Origin: an uncultured Clostridia bacterium
Lineage (GTDB): Bacteria > Bacillota > Clostridia > Christensenellales > Aristaeellaceae
Assembly: GCA_934663595.1 (NCBI GenBank)
Contig: CAKUKM010000003.1
Location: forward strand, 62,001 to 126,000
Length of the DNA stretch: 64,000 nucleotides
Direction of reading: 5' to 3'
Part shown: positions 14,920 to 23,093 of the stretch, one piece after another
How the letters are laid out: each line of letters starts with the position of its first letter
How positions within the stretch are numbered: position 1 is the stretch's first letter
Translations under genes and position numbers: made by a program
The notes under the pieces: generated by a model
What the model was told of the DNA's origin: nothing
What the model saw: only the letters and a program-made list of their open reading frames with translations
Databases searched by the model: none

Positions 14920-16128
14920 ATGCCGTCGTACTATCGAAGGAAAAGAAAAAATGCGCGCGCATTGAAGAAAAGGCGCGCTGCGTTGATCGCGGCACTGGCC
15001 GTGCTGCTCGTTGTGCTGGTCGTGATCCTGTGCCGTTGCTCAAGCGGAAAGGACGCAACGACGGAAAACGCGCCCGTCCAAACGCCGGAGCCGTCCGCAG
15101 TCGCGGCCATGAGCGCCGTTACGCCGGAACCGACCCCGGAAACGACCCCGGAAACGACTCCGGAACCCACGCCTCCGCCGGTCAACACTGAAAAGACGGC
15201 CGCGGAGCGCGCGAGCAATCGCCCGACGGCGGAACAGGGCTGGCTTCCGATCTTCCGGGAAGCGGCGACGGAGGAGAAAATCATCGCGATTACGGTCGAC
15301 GACTGCTATCAGATCGGCAATCTGAAGGAGATTATTCAGCTCGCAATCGATAACGGCGGCAAGATCACCATCTTCCCGATCGGCGAGCAGGTGCTGCGCG
15401 AAAGCCATGCGCCCGTGCTGAAGGCCGCATGGGAGGCAGGCATGGAGCTGGAAAACCATACCTTTACGCACAACGGCCTGTACAATTGTTCGGACGAGGT
15501 GCTCGCCAACGAGATCTACGTGCAGAATTACGCGCTGAATTACATTCTCGGCGGCGAATACGAATGCCATTTCCTGCGCCCCCGCGGCGGCGACGCGCGC
15601 GCGGATCAGCGCATTCACGCCTATTGCAAACAGCTGGGCTACGCGGGCATCGCCCATTGGACGTATTCCGGCCGCGAAGAGGGAATCCTGCAGAAGATCA
15701 CGCCCGGCGCGATTTACCTGTTCCACTGCACGGACGACGATTTGAACATCCTGCGCGAATTCATTCCGGAGGTCGCGCGCCAGGGCTATCGGATGGTGAC
15801 GATGAACGAAATGTTCGGCTACGAGGACAATGCGTTCACCCCGAAGGAAATCCCCTACGGAATCCCGGAGGTGCCGCCGCTCGAGCCCTACGACGAGGTG
15901 CCCGTTGAATACCGGAAAAAGCGCCATGCCTACGGCGTATTCAAGATTCAGACGCGCCTGAACGAGCTCGGCTATCTTCGGGACGATCCGGACGGCATTT
16001 TTGGCGATAACACCGTAAAGGCGGTCGAGCGCTTCCAGAAGGCGGCGGGCCTCGAGGTTACCGGCGTGGCGACGGTCGAGATGCAGGCGAAGCTGTTTGC
16101 CATAGACGCGCCGCGATACGGCGGATAA
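14920..16128 (+). CDS. Membrane-anchored polysaccharide deacetylase with PG-binding domain
   Basis: The 402-aa protein has a basic N-terminus (YYRRKRKNARALKKRRA), one membrane helix (ALIAALAVLLVVLVVIL), a Pro/Thr/Glu-rich spacer of TPEPTPETTPE type repeats, then a NodB-like deacetylase domain: motif 1 AITVDDCYQIG, motif 2 NHTFTH, motif 3 FLRPRGGDARADQR. A PG_binding_1 domain closes it (KIQTRLNELGYLRDDPDGIFGDNTVKAVERFQKAAGL). It likely acts outside the membrane to de-N-acetylate peptidoglycan or a related polymer. The start at 14920 follows GGGAGG; an upstream in-frame start at 14857 lies in the fba terminator. The next gene has its own promoter. Confidence 0.9.
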   Translation: MPSYYRRKRKNARALKKRRAALIAALAVLLVVLVVILCRCSSGKDATTENAPVQTPEPSAVAAMSAVTPEPTPETTPETTPEPTPPPVNTEKTAAERASNRPTAEQGWLPIFREAATEEKIIAITVDDCYQIGNLKEIIQLAIDNGGKITIFPIGEQVLRESHAPVLKAAWEAGMELENHTFTHNGLYNCSDEVLANEIYVQNYALNYILGGEYECHFLRPRGGDARADQRIHAYCKQLGYAGIAHWTYSGREEGILQKITPGAIYLFHCTDDDLNILREFIPEVARQGYRMVTMNEMFGYEDNAFTPKEIPYGIPEVPPLEPYDEVPVEYRKKRHAYGVFKIQTRLNELGYLRDDPDGIFGDNTVKAVERFQKAAGLEVTGVATVEMQAKLFAIDAPRYGG

Positions 16129-16144
16129 CTGTTGATTTTTCGTG

Positions 16145-16216
16145 ATGTCAAGCGATTTTGCTTGACATCGCATGCGTTTGGCGGTATAATGAATAAGCTG
16201 TCAAGCGAAAATGCTT
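16145..16216 (+). promoter_or_regulatory. Pair of related dyads at the ylxM promoter/leader
   Basis: Dyad 1: ATGTCAAGC (16145-16153) / GCTTGACAT (16160-16168), 9-bp perfect arms with a 6-nt centre, overlapping the -35 box. Dyad 2: CAAGC (16202-16206) / GCTTG (16212-16216), sharing the TGTCAAGCGA left half and ending just before the Shine-Dalgarno. Centres are about 52 bp apart, near five helical turns. It looks like a two-site operator, or a DNA site plus an RNA hairpin. Confidence 0.55.
16162..16190 (+). promoter_or_regulatory. Promoter of ylxM-ffh-rpsP-khpA
   Basis: Perfect TTGACA (16162-16167), 17 bp, perfect TATAAT (16185-16190). The -35 lies inside the 9-bp dyad. Confidence 0.85.
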
Positions 16217-16231
16217 GCGGAGGTGCGATGC

Positions 16232-16591
16232 GTGGCGGATATGAACGAGCGGGTGCAGCTCAATTACCTGCTGGATTTCTATGGCCCGCTGCTGACGGAG
16301 CATCGGCGCGAGCTGCTCGGGCTTTACTGCGAGGAGGACATGTCGCTTCAGGAAATCGCCGATCAGCTGGCGATTACGCGGCAGGGCGTGTCCGACGCGG
16401 TGAATAAGGCGCGCAGGCAGCTGGAGGATTATGAGCGGAAGCTCGGGCTGGTGGCGCGGTATCGCGCGCTGATTGAAGAGGCCCGGAGCGGACTGGAGGC
16501 GCTGAACGCCGTTTCGAGCGCGGGGGAGAGGCTCCCCGAGATCGAGCGGGCGAAGCTGGCGCTGAATAACATTTTGCAGATCGAGAGGTGA
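16232..16591 (+). CDS. ylxM: YlxM-family (UPF0122) HTH protein
   Basis: The 119-aa protein has the YlxM signature: QLNYLLDFYGPLLTEHRRELLGLYCEEDMSLQEIADQLAITRQGVSDAVNKARRQLEDYERKLGL, a sigma-region-4-like helix-turn-helix. YlxM is encoded with ffh in most Firmicutes and is thought to modulate the signal recognition particle. I prefer the GTG start at 16232 (GGAGGT 7 nt upstream); an ATG at 16241 is possible, and the upstream ATG at 16211 overlaps dyad 2 and the Shine-Dalgarno. It ends 4 nt before ffh. Confidence 0.9.
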   Translation: MADMNERVQLNYLLDFYGPLLTEHRRELLGLYCEEDMSLQEIADQLAITRQGVSDAVNKARRQLEDYERKLGLVARYRALIEEARSGLEALNAVSSAGERLPEIERAKLALNNILQIER

Positions 16592-16595
16592 GCGC

Positions 16596-17939
16596 ATGGC
16601 GTTCGAGGGATTGACCGATAAGCTCCAAAATGCATTCCGAAAGCTGTCCAGCAAGGGCAAGCTCACCGAGGCGGACGTCAAAACCGCAATGCGGGACGTG
16701 CGCATGGCGCTTCTGGAAGCGGACGTCAACTACCTGGTGGTCAAGGATTTCGTCAAAAAGGTGACCGAGCGCGCGATCGGCGCGGACATTCTCGCGAGCC
16801 TGACGCCCGGCCAGCAGGTGATCAAAATCGTTAACGAAGAGCTGACCGAGCTGATGGGCGGCCAGAATGCGAAGCTCACGTATTCGCCGCAGGTGCCGAC
16901 GATCTATATGCTCTGCGGCCTTCAGGGCGCGGGCAAAACCACCATGGCCGGCAAGCTCGGCAACATGATCAAGAAGAACGGCAAAAAGCCGCTTCTGGTC
17001 GCGTGCGACGTGTACCGCCCGGCGGCGATCAAGCAGCTGCAGGTGGTCGGCGGCCAGGTCGGCGTGGAGGTCTTTGAGCGCGGCCAGGGCGATCCGGTGA
17101 AGATCGCGAAGGAAGCGGTCGAGTACGCGCGGTATTACGGCCGCGATCCGGTAATTATCGATACCGCGGGCCGTTTGCATATCGACGAGGCGCTGATGCA
17201 GGAGCTGCGCGACGTGCGCGATACGGTGCATCCGCAGGAGATCCTGCTGGTGGTCGATGCGATGACCGGTCAGGACGCGGTCACGGTCGCAAAGACGTTC
17301 AACGACAATCTCGGCGTGGACGGCGTGATTCTGACCAAGCTCGACGGCGATACCCGCGGCGGCGCGGCCATTTCGGTGCGCGCGGTGACTGGCAAGCCGA
17401 TCAAATTCGCGGGCGTGGGCGAAAAGCTGACCGATCTCGAGCCGTTCCATCCCGACCGCATGGCCAGCCGCATCCTCGGCATGGGCGACGTGCTGAGCCT
17501 GATTGAAAAGGCGCAGGACACGTTCGACGAGCAGGAGGCCGGAAAGCTGGTCAACAAGGTTCGCACGAACAGCTTCACCCTCGAGGATTATCTCGATCAG
17601 ATCCGCCAGCTCGGCAAAATGGGCTCGATTACGGATATGCTGAAGATGATTCCCGGCCTCGGCAGCAAGCTGAAGGACGTGGAGATCGACGAGGGCAAGG
17701 TCGCCAAGGCGCAGAAGAAGAACGAAGCGATCATCCTTTCGATGACGCGGATGGAGCGCCGCAATCCCGATATCCTGAACGCGTCGCGCAAGCGCCGCAT
17801 CGCCGCCGGCAGCGGAAGCACGGTGCAGGAGGTCAACCTTCTGCTCAAGCAGTTCGAGCAGGCGCGCGACATGATGAAGAGCATGATGGGCGGCGGAAAG
17901 CGCAGAATGCGCATGCCGTTCGGCCGGATGCCCAAATAA
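16596..17939 (+). CDS. ffh: Signal recognition particle protein Ffh
   Basis: The 447-aa GTPase has an N domain (MAFEGLTDKLQNAFRKLSSKGKLTEADV), G1 GLQGAGKTTMAGKLG, G2/G3 DTAGRLHIDE, G4 TKLDGDTRGG, and GVGEKLTDLEPFHPDRMASRILGMGD leading into the methionine-rich M domain that binds 4.5S RNA and signal peptides (RMERRNPDILNASRKRRIAAGSG..MMKSMMGGGKRRMR). It targets nascent membrane and secreted proteins to FtsY/SecYEG. It is the second gene of the ylxM-ffh-rpsP-khpA unit. Confidence 0.97.
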   Translation: MAFEGLTDKLQNAFRKLSSKGKLTEADVKTAMRDVRMALLEADVNYLVVKDFVKKVTERAIGADILASLTPGQQVIKIVNEELTELMGGQNAKLTYSPQVPTIYMLCGLQGAGKTTMAGKLGNMIKKNGKKPLLVACDVYRPAAIKQLQVVGGQVGVEVFERGQGDPVKIAKEAVEYARYYGRDPVIIDTAGRLHIDEALMQELRDVRDTVHPQEILLVVDAMTGQDAVTVAKTFNDNLGVDGVILTKLDGDTRGGAAISVRAVTGKPIKFAGVGEKLTDLEPFHPDRMASRILGMGDVLSLIEKAQDTFDEQEAGKLVNKVRTNSFTLEDYLDQIRQLGKMGSITDMLKMIPGLGSKLKDVEIDEGKVAKAQKKNEAIILSMTRMERRNPDILNASRKRRIAAGSGSTVQEVNLLLKQFEQARDMMKSMMGGGKRRMRMPFGRMPK

Positions 17940-18005
17940 CCGATAACTATGGCGCAAGCCGTAATTATACTTTTCAAGCAGTGATCATCAAGGAGGAATA
18001 CCACA

Positions 18006-18245
18006 ATGGTTAAGATTCGTCTGAAGAGAATGGGCATGAAGAAGAAGCCCTTCTACCGTCTCGTTGTTACCGACAGCCGCAATGCCCGCGACGGCCGCTT
18101 TATCGAGGAAATCGGCTACTACAATCCCGTTTCCGAGCCCGTTGAGCTGAAGATCGACGAAGAGCGCGCGAAGTACTGGATCGGCACCGGCGCGCAGCCC
18201 ACCGATACCGTTCGCGGCCTTCTGAAGAAGGGCGGAGTTCTGTAA
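18006..18245 (+). CDS. rpsP: 30S ribosomal protein S16
   Basis: The 79-aa protein is a full-length S16: MVKIRLKRMGMKKKPFYRLVVTDSRNARDGRFIEEIGYYNP..EERAKYWIGTGAQPTDTVRGLLKKGGVL. It is needed for 30S assembly. AAGGAGG lies 9 nt before the ATG. It follows ffh by 66 nt and precedes khpA by 2 nt. Confidence 0.97.
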   Translation: MVKIRLKRMGMKKKPFYRLVVTDSRNARDGRFIEEIGYYNPVSEPVELKIDEERAKYWIGTGAQPTDTVRGLLKKGGVL

Positions 18246-18247
18246 TC

Positions 18248-18487
18248 ATGGTCGAATTGGTAAGGTATATTGCCAAGTCGCTGGTCGAGAAGCCGGATGC
18301 GGTGGACGTTCGCGAGGTGGAAACCGACGAGGGCGTGACCATCGAGCTGCGCGTCGATCCGGACGATATGGGCAAGGTCATCGGCAAGCAAGGGCGTATC
18401 GCCAAGGCGATCCGCACGGTCGTCAAGGCGGCGACCGCGAAGGACGAAAAGCCCGTGTTCGTCGAAATCGTCGAGGAAGACGAATGA
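18248..18487 (+). CDS. khpA: KH-domain RNA-binding protein KhpA
   Basis: The 79-aa single KH domain (VELVRYIAKSLVEKPDAVDV..GKVIGKQGRIAKAIRTVVKAATAKD) carries the GKQGR form of the GxxG loop typical of KhpA (YlqC). KhpA pairs with KhpB to bind many small RNAs and mRNAs and affects cell elongation in Firmicutes. It directly follows rpsP, the standard gene order. The usual next genes rimM and trmD are absent; a terminator follows instead. Confidence 0.93.
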   Translation: MVELVRYIAKSLVEKPDAVDVREVETDEGVTIELRVDPDDMGKVIGKQGRIAKAIRTVVKAATAKDEKPVFVEIVEEDE

Positions 18488-18490
18488 GCA

Positions 18491-18525
18491 AAACGGCTTG
18501 CGAACAGCATCGCGAGCCGTTTTTT
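18491..18525 (+). terminator. Terminator of the ylxM-ffh-rpsP-khpA operon
   Basis: A 13-bp stem (18491-18503 / 18510-18522, one G-U) ending in T6. Confidence 0.9.
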
Positions 18526-18559
18526 AACAAATTTCGTTTCGAATGGAAGAAAGAAATTC

Positions 18560-18588
18560 TTGCAATTTTACTTTCGTTCGAGTATAAT
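18560..18588 (+). promoter_or_regulatory. Ferredoxin promoter
   Basis: TTGCAA (18560-18565), 17 bp, perfect TATAAT (18583-18588). GGAGG follows before the ATG at 18621. Confidence 0.8.
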
Positions 18589-18620
18589 GAAGAAACAAAG
18601 AAGTTGGAGGTGTATTTACT

Positions 18621-18791
18621 ATGGCATATGTAATTAGCGATGAATGCGTATCCTGCGGCGCTTGCGCGGAGAACTGCCCGGTCAACGCGATCAGCGAAGG
18701 CGAAGGCAAGTATGTGATCGATGCGGATACCTGCATTTCCTGCGGTGCCTGCGCGGAGAACTGCCCGGTTGGCGCGCCCACGGAAGAATAA
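18621..18791 (+). CDS. Clostridial-type 2[4Fe-4S] ferredoxin
   Basis: A 56-residue gene, too short for routine ORF calls, translates as two near-identical CxxCxxCxxxCP motifs: Cys 9/12/15/19 (CVSCGACAENCP) and Cys 38/41/44/48 (CISCGACAENCP), starting MAYVISDE and ending PVGAPTEE. This is a classical low-potential two-cluster ferredoxin, the electron carrier of anaerobic pathways such as pyruvate:ferredoxin oxidoreductase, hydrogenase and CO dehydrogenase. It has its own strong promoter and a terminator, so it is an independent, probably highly expressed unit. CooS encoded later in the window is a likely partner by family knowledge. Confidence 0.95.
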   Translation: MAYVISDECVSCGACAENCPVNAISEGEGKYVIDADTCISCGACAENCPVGAPTEE

Positions 18792-18806
18792 GAGCATACA
18801 GAATAA

Positions 18807-18838
18807 CGGCGTTCGGCTTGTCCGGCGCCGCTATTTTT
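18807..18838 (+). terminator. Ferredoxin terminator
   Basis: CGGCG..CGG / CCG..CGCCG stem with a small internal loop (18807-18811 / 18826-18830) followed by CTATTTTTA. Confidence 0.7.
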
Positions 18839-18861
18839 ATGCCGATTTGGGCTTAAAAGTA

Positions 18862-18890
18862 TTGCCTTTGCGCGCAAATCAGGTTAAAAT
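18862..18890 (+). promoter_or_regulatory. Promoter of the GH3 / isomerase operon
   Basis: TTGCCT (18862-18867), 17 bp, TAAAAT (18885-18890). Confidence 0.6.
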
Positions 18891-18926
18891 AGAAGAGGAA
18901 TCGATTCAAGTTGAGAGAGGGTGCGT

Positions 18927-21005
18927 ATGGGACAGGATTTCAAGAAGCGGGCGGAGGCGCTCGTTGCGCAGATGACGCTGGAGGAAAAGGCCTCGCAGCT
19001 CAGATACGACGCTCCGGCGATTCCCCGATTGGGAATTCCCGCCTACAATTGGTGGAACGAGGCGGCCCACGGCGTTGCGCGCGCGGGCACGGCCACGGTA
19101 TTTCCACAGAACATCGGCATTTCCGCGACGTTCGATGCGCCGCTCGCCCACAGGATCGGCGAGACGGTGTCGATAGAGGCGCGCGCGAAATTCAACATGC
19201 AGTCCGCGCTGGGCGATCGCGATATCTACAAGGGGCTCACGTTCTGGGCGCCGAATGTGAATATCTTCCGCGATCCGCGCTGGGGCCGCGGACAGGAAAC
19301 TTACGGCGAGGATCCGTATCTGACGGCGCGAATGGGCGTTTCCTATGTGCGCGGCATTCAGGGCGAGGGCAAATACCTGCGCGCCGCCGCGTGCGCGAAG
19401 CATTTCGCGGTGCATTCCGGCCCGGAGAAGGTGCGGCATGAATTCGATGCGGACGTGCCGGAAAAGGATTTGCGCGAAACGTATCTGGCGGCGTTCGAGG
19501 CGCTGGTGAAGGAAGCGAAGGTCGAGGCGGTCATGGGCGCGTACAATCGCTTCCGCGGCGATCCCTGCTGCGGCTCAAAGCTGCTGCTGAAGAAAATTCT
19601 GCGCGAGGAATGGGGCTTCGACGGGCATGTCGTGTCCGATTGCGGCGCGCTGAGCGATTTCCATATGTTCCATCACGTGACCGCGACCGCGCCGCAGAGC
19701 GCTGCGATGGCGATGGAGGCCGGCTGCGATGTGAATTGCGGAAACACCTATCTGCACATTCTGCAGGCGCATCAGGACGGCCTCGTGACCGAGGATCAGA
19801 TCACGCGGGCGGCGGTGCGGCTGATGACCACGCGAATGCGCCTGGGATTGTTTGATTCGGATTGCGAATACGATGCGATTCCCTATTCCGAAAACGATAC
19901 CGATGCGCACGCGCAGCTCGCGCTGGAAACGGCGCGCGAGAGCATCGTGCTGCTCAAAAACGACGGCATTCTTCCCGCGCGGCTCGACCAGCTTCGCTCG
20001 GTGGCGGTCATCGGACCGAATGCGAACAGCATCGTCGCGCTTGAGGGCAATTACAACGGCACTTCCTCGCGCTACGTCACCCTTCTGGAGGGCGTTCGCG
20101 CCGCGTGCGCGGAGGCCGGCGTGCGCGTGCTTTATTCCGAGGGCAGCCATCTCTATCGCGAGCGCGTGGAGGATCTCGCGCTGCCGGGCGACCGGATTGC
20201 CGAGGCGAAGTATCTGGCGCAGAATTGCGATCTGGTGATTCTCTGCGTCGGCCTGGATTCGACGATCGAGGGCGAGGAAGGCGTGTCCGGCAGCTATACC
20301 GATTCCGGCGACAAGCGCGATCTGGAGCTGCCGGAATGCCAGAGAAGGCTGATTCGCGCGGTGGAATCGACGGGGAAGCCGTTTGTGACGGTCATTACCG
20401 CGGGCAGCGCGCTGCACGTCGAGGCGGGCAACGCGATTCTGCAGGCGTGGTATCCCGGCCAGGCGGGCGGCACGGCGCTTGCGGAAATACTGTTCGGCCG
20501 GGTTTCGCCGTCGGGCAGACTGCCGGTGACGTTCGTGCGCTCGGCGGACGAGCTTCCGGCGTTTACCGATTATTCGATGAAGAACCGCACGTATCGCTAT
20601 ATCGAGGGCGAAGCGCTGTATCCGTTCGGATTCGGGCTTTCGTATGCCGAATTTGAATACCGGAACGCGGAAATTCGCGAGGGCGCGGTGCATGTTACAG
20701 TCAAAAATGCGGGCGCCATGCCCGCCGGCGAGGTCACGGAGCTGTATGTAAAGCGCCCGGACAGCCCGTTTGACGCGCGCAACGCGAGCCTGTGCGGCTT
20801 TACGCGCATGTTCCTCGCGCCGGGAGAGGAAAGGGAGATCGCTATTCCCATTCCGGAAACGGCATTTGAAGTAATCAACGAGGCGGGCGAGCGCGTGAGC
20901 GGCGGAAAGAGATTTGTCTTCTATGTCGGCTCCAGCCAGCCGGACCCGGTGAGCGTGCGCCTCGTGGGCCGCGCGCCGATGGAATTGCATTACGAAAGGA
21001 AATAA
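18927..21005 (+). CDS. Glycoside hydrolase family 3 (beta-xylosidase/beta-glucosidase-like)
   Basis: The 692-aa protein has no signal peptide, so it should act on imported oligosaccharides. The N-terminal TIM barrel holds YNWWNEAAHGVAR, FWAPNVNIFRDPRWGRGQETYGEDPYL, AAACAKHFAVHSGPE (the KHF substrate-binding pair), and VVSDCGAL with the nucleophile Asp. The second alpha/beta domain (VAVIGPNANS..GNYNGTSS..SGSYTDSGDKRDLELP) and a C-terminal fibronectin-III-like domain follow. The NWWNEA..EGVSG pattern resembles bacterial GH3 xylosidases, but substrate is not proven. The start ATG 18927 is 6 nt after GAGAGG. The isomerase gene follows after 12 nt. Confidence 0.92.
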   Translation: MGQDFKKRAEALVAQMTLEEKASQLRYDAPAIPRLGIPAYNWWNEAAHGVARAGTATVFPQNIGISATFDAPLAHRIGETVSIEARAKFNMQSALGDRDIYKGLTFWAPNVNIFRDPRWGRGQETYGEDPYLTARMGVSYVRGIQGEGKYLRAAACAKHFAVHSGPEKVRHEFDADVPEKDLRETYLAAFEALVKEAKVEAVMGAYNRFRGDPCCGSKLLLKKILREEWGFDGHVVSDCGALSDFHMFHHVTATAPQSAAMAMEAGCDVNCGNTYLHILQAHQDGLVTEDQITRAAVRLMTTRMRLGLFDSDCEYDAIPYSENDTDAHAQLALETARESIVLLKNDGILPARLDQLRSVAVIGPNANSIVALEGNYNGTSSRYVTLLEGVRAACAEAGVRVLYSEGSHLYRERVEDLALPGDRIAEAKYLAQNCDLVILCVGLDSTIEGEEGVSGSYTDSGDKRDLELPECQRRLIRAVESTGKPFVTVITAGSALHVEAGNAILQAWYPGQAGGTALAEILFGRVSPSGRLPVTFVRSADELPAFTDYSMKNRTYRYIEGEALYPFGFGLSYAEFEYRNAEIREGAVHVTVKNAGAMPAGEVTELYVKRPDSPFDARNASLCGFTRMFLAPGEEREIAIPIPETAFEVINEAGERVSGGKRFVFYVGSSQPDPVSVRLVGRAPMELHYERK

Positions 21006-21017
21006 GGAGGAATTTTC

Positions 21018-22505
21018 ATGCTGAATATCCCGAAGGTAAAAATGGGAATCGTTGCGGTCAGCCGCGACTGCTTTCCGATCGCGCTGTCTCAGACGCGCCG
21101 CAGCGCGGTGGTTCAGGCCGTGCGCGCCGCGGGCGGCGAGATTTACGAATGCCCGGTGATTGTCGAGGGCGGCATCGATGCGAACGTCATGGACGCGCTC
21201 AACGATGTAAATCGCGCCGGCGTAAACGCGCTGGTGGTATATCTGGGCAATTTTGGCCCGGAGCATCCGGAGGTGCTGCTGGCGAAGAAGTTCGCGGGTC
21301 CTGTGATGTTCATTGCGGCCGCGGAGGAAACGATCGACGTGCTTTCGAGCAATCGCGGCGACGCGTACTGCGGCATGCTGAACGCGGGCTACAATCTGAA
21401 GCTCCACGGCGTGCGCGCGTATATTCCCGAATACCCCGTCGGCACGGCGGAGGAATGCGCGGGCATGATTCAGGACTTTTTGCCGATTGCGCGCGCGATG
21501 CTGGGGCTGAGGGATCTGAAGATCATTACGTTCGGCCCGCGCCCGGCGGATTTCTATGCCTGCAACGCGCCGATCGCGCCGCTGTTTGAGCTGGGCGTGA
21601 ACATTCAGGAGAATTCCGAGCTGGATCTGCTGGTTGCCTATCGCAAGCACGACGGCGACAAGCGCATTCCCGAAAAGATTCGCGAGATGGAGGCCGAGCT
21701 CGGAGCGGGCAATCGCATGCCGGGCGTGCTGCCGAGGCTTGCGCAGTATGAACTGACGCTCCTGGACTGGATCGAGGAAAACCGCGGCAGCGCGAAATAC
21801 GTCGTAATGGCGAACAAGTGCTGGCCGGCGTTCCAGACGGAGTTCGGATTCGTGCCGTGCTATGTCAATTCGCGCCTGACCGCAATGGGCTATTGCGTGG
21901 CCTGCGAGGTGGATATCTACGGCGCGCTGTCCGAATACATCGGAACCTGCCTGTCCGGCGAGCCGGTGACGCTGCTGGATATCAACAATACCGTGCCCCG
22001 CGAAATGTACGAGCAGAGCATTCAGGGCGCGTTCCCGTATCGCCTGAACGAGACGTTCATGGGCTTCCATTGCGGCAATACGCCGATGTGCCGGCTGGTG
22101 AAGGGAGAGATGCGCTATCAGCTGATCATGAAGCGCAGCCTCGAGCCGGACGGAGAGCCGGACATCACGCGCGGCACGCTCGAGGGCGCGATCGCGCCGA
22201 GCGAGATCACGTTCTATCGCCTGCAGGGCAATAAGGACGGCCAGCTTCAGGCGTATGTCGCGGAGGGTGAAGTTCTGCCGGTCGATCCGAAGTCGTTCGG
22301 CGGCATCGGCGTGTTCGCAATTCCGGAGATGAACCGCTTCTATCGCCATGTGCTGATTCAGGAGGGCTATCCGCACCACGGCGCGGTGGCGTTCAGGCAT
22401 GTCGGCAAGGCGTTCTTCGCGCTGATGCAGGTGCTCGGCATTCAGAAGGTCGGCTTCAATCAGCCGGCGGGAATGCTCTATAAAACCGAAAATCCGTTTG
22501 CGTAA
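21018..22505 (+). CDS. L-fucose/L-arabinose isomerase-family protein
   Basis: The 495-aa protein has the three-domain layout of the fucose/arabinose isomerase superfamily: N-terminal KMGIVAVSRDCFPIALSQTRR and VVYLGNFGPEHPEVLLAKKF, middle FMFIAAAEE..GNRGDAYCG-type segment, and metal-site Glu/Asp/His candidates in QTEFGFVPCYVNSRL, CEVDIYGALSEYI, NTVPREM and FHCGNTP. The family interconverts aldose and ketose sugars, though many members have no assigned substrate. It is coupled to the GH3 glycosidase (12-nt gap, GGAGG before the ATG), which suggests the sugar released is isomerised here. A strong terminator follows. Confidence 0.85.
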   Translation: MLNIPKVKMGIVAVSRDCFPIALSQTRRSAVVQAVRAAGGEIYECPVIVEGGIDANVMDALNDVNRAGVNALVVYLGNFGPEHPEVLLAKKFAGPVMFIAAAEETIDVLSSNRGDAYCGMLNAGYNLKLHGVRAYIPEYPVGTAEECAGMIQDFLPIARAMLGLRDLKIITFGPRPADFYACNAPIAPLFELGVNIQENSELDLLVAYRKHDGDKRIPEKIREMEAELGAGNRMPGVLPRLAQYELTLLDWIEENRGSAKYVVMANKCWPAFQTEFGFVPCYVNSRLTAMGYCVACEVDIYGALSEYIGTCLSGEPVTLLDINNTVPREMYEQSIQGAFPYRLNETFMGFHCGNTPMCRLVKGEMRYQLIMKRSLEPDGEPDITRGTLEGAIAPSEITFYRLQGNKDGQLQAYVAEGEVLPVDPKSFGGIGVFAIPEMNRFYRHVLIQEGYPHHGAVAFRHVGKAFFALMQVLGIQKVGFNQPAGMLYKTENPFA

Positions 22506-22544
22506 TTAAAGACAGCGATTGCAGACTGCCAAAATCCAAAAGAG

Positions 22545-22577
22545 AGTTCGAGAGGGGAAAGGCCCTCTCGAACTTTT
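22545..22577 (+). terminator. Terminator of the GH3/isomerase operon
   Basis: A 12-bp perfect stem (22545-22556 / 22563-22574, GAAAGG loop) then TTTT. Confidence 0.9.
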
Positions 22578-22639
22578 AATCTCATTCTTTGTGGAAAAGC
22601 GCTGCTGCAGCTTACATTGAGAAGCCGCCGTGCGCAACT

Positions 22640-23074
22640 TCAGTCGGTGCGCGCTTCATCGATCGGCGCGTCCGATACTGCCGACGCTTTGCGTTTTCTT
22701 TCAATTGTCTTTACGCCGAAAATGAAATAGACGATGTGCGCCGCCCAGACGCAGGCCAGAATGGCGCAGGGGATGTACAGCGCCTTGCGCAGCATCATTG
22801 CAAAGCCAAAGGCCATCAGCGCCGTGACCGTCAGCAGAATCTTCGCCTTGGTTCGGGCGGTCATGCCCTGGCCGCGGACGTAGGATTCCAGATTGTTTTT
22901 GTACAGCTTTGTGCCGAGAAACCAGTCGTGCAGCCGCTTGGAGGACTGGGAAAAGCAGAACACCGTGGCGAGGAAGAAGGGCACGGTGGGCAGAATGGGC
23001 AGCACGATGCCCACGCAGCCCAGCGCCAGACAGACGCAGCCGACGATCAGGAAAATCATTCGCTTCAAATTCAT
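22640..23074 (-). CDS. YbaN-family (DUF454) inner-membrane protein
   Basis: The 144-aa protein has the DUF454 signature: IVGCVCLALGCVGIVLPILPTVPFFLATVFCFSQSSKRLHDWFLGTKLYKNNLESYVRGQGM, with three or four membrane helices and a charged C-terminal tail. Function unknown; E. coli YbaN is a member. It is the last gene of the minus-strand unit with the two ABC half-transporters (19-nt gap, own GGAGA site). DUF454 genes beside CydDC-like transporters recur in gut Clostridia, by my recollection of such clusters. Confidence 0.85.
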   Translation of the reverse strand: MNLKRMIFLIVGCVCLALGCVGIVLPILPTVPFFLATVFCFSQSSKRLHDWFLGTKLYKNNLESYVRGQGMTARTKAKILLTVTALMAFGFAMMLRKALYIPCAILACVWAAHIVYFIFGVKTIERKRKASAVSDAPIDEARTD

Positions 23075-23093
23075 CTTTATTTCTCCGTTTTTT

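Noticed and set aside
16374..17957. A 527-codon minus-strand frame opposite ffh
   Set aside because: It is antisense to Ffh, with biased composition and no family resemblance.
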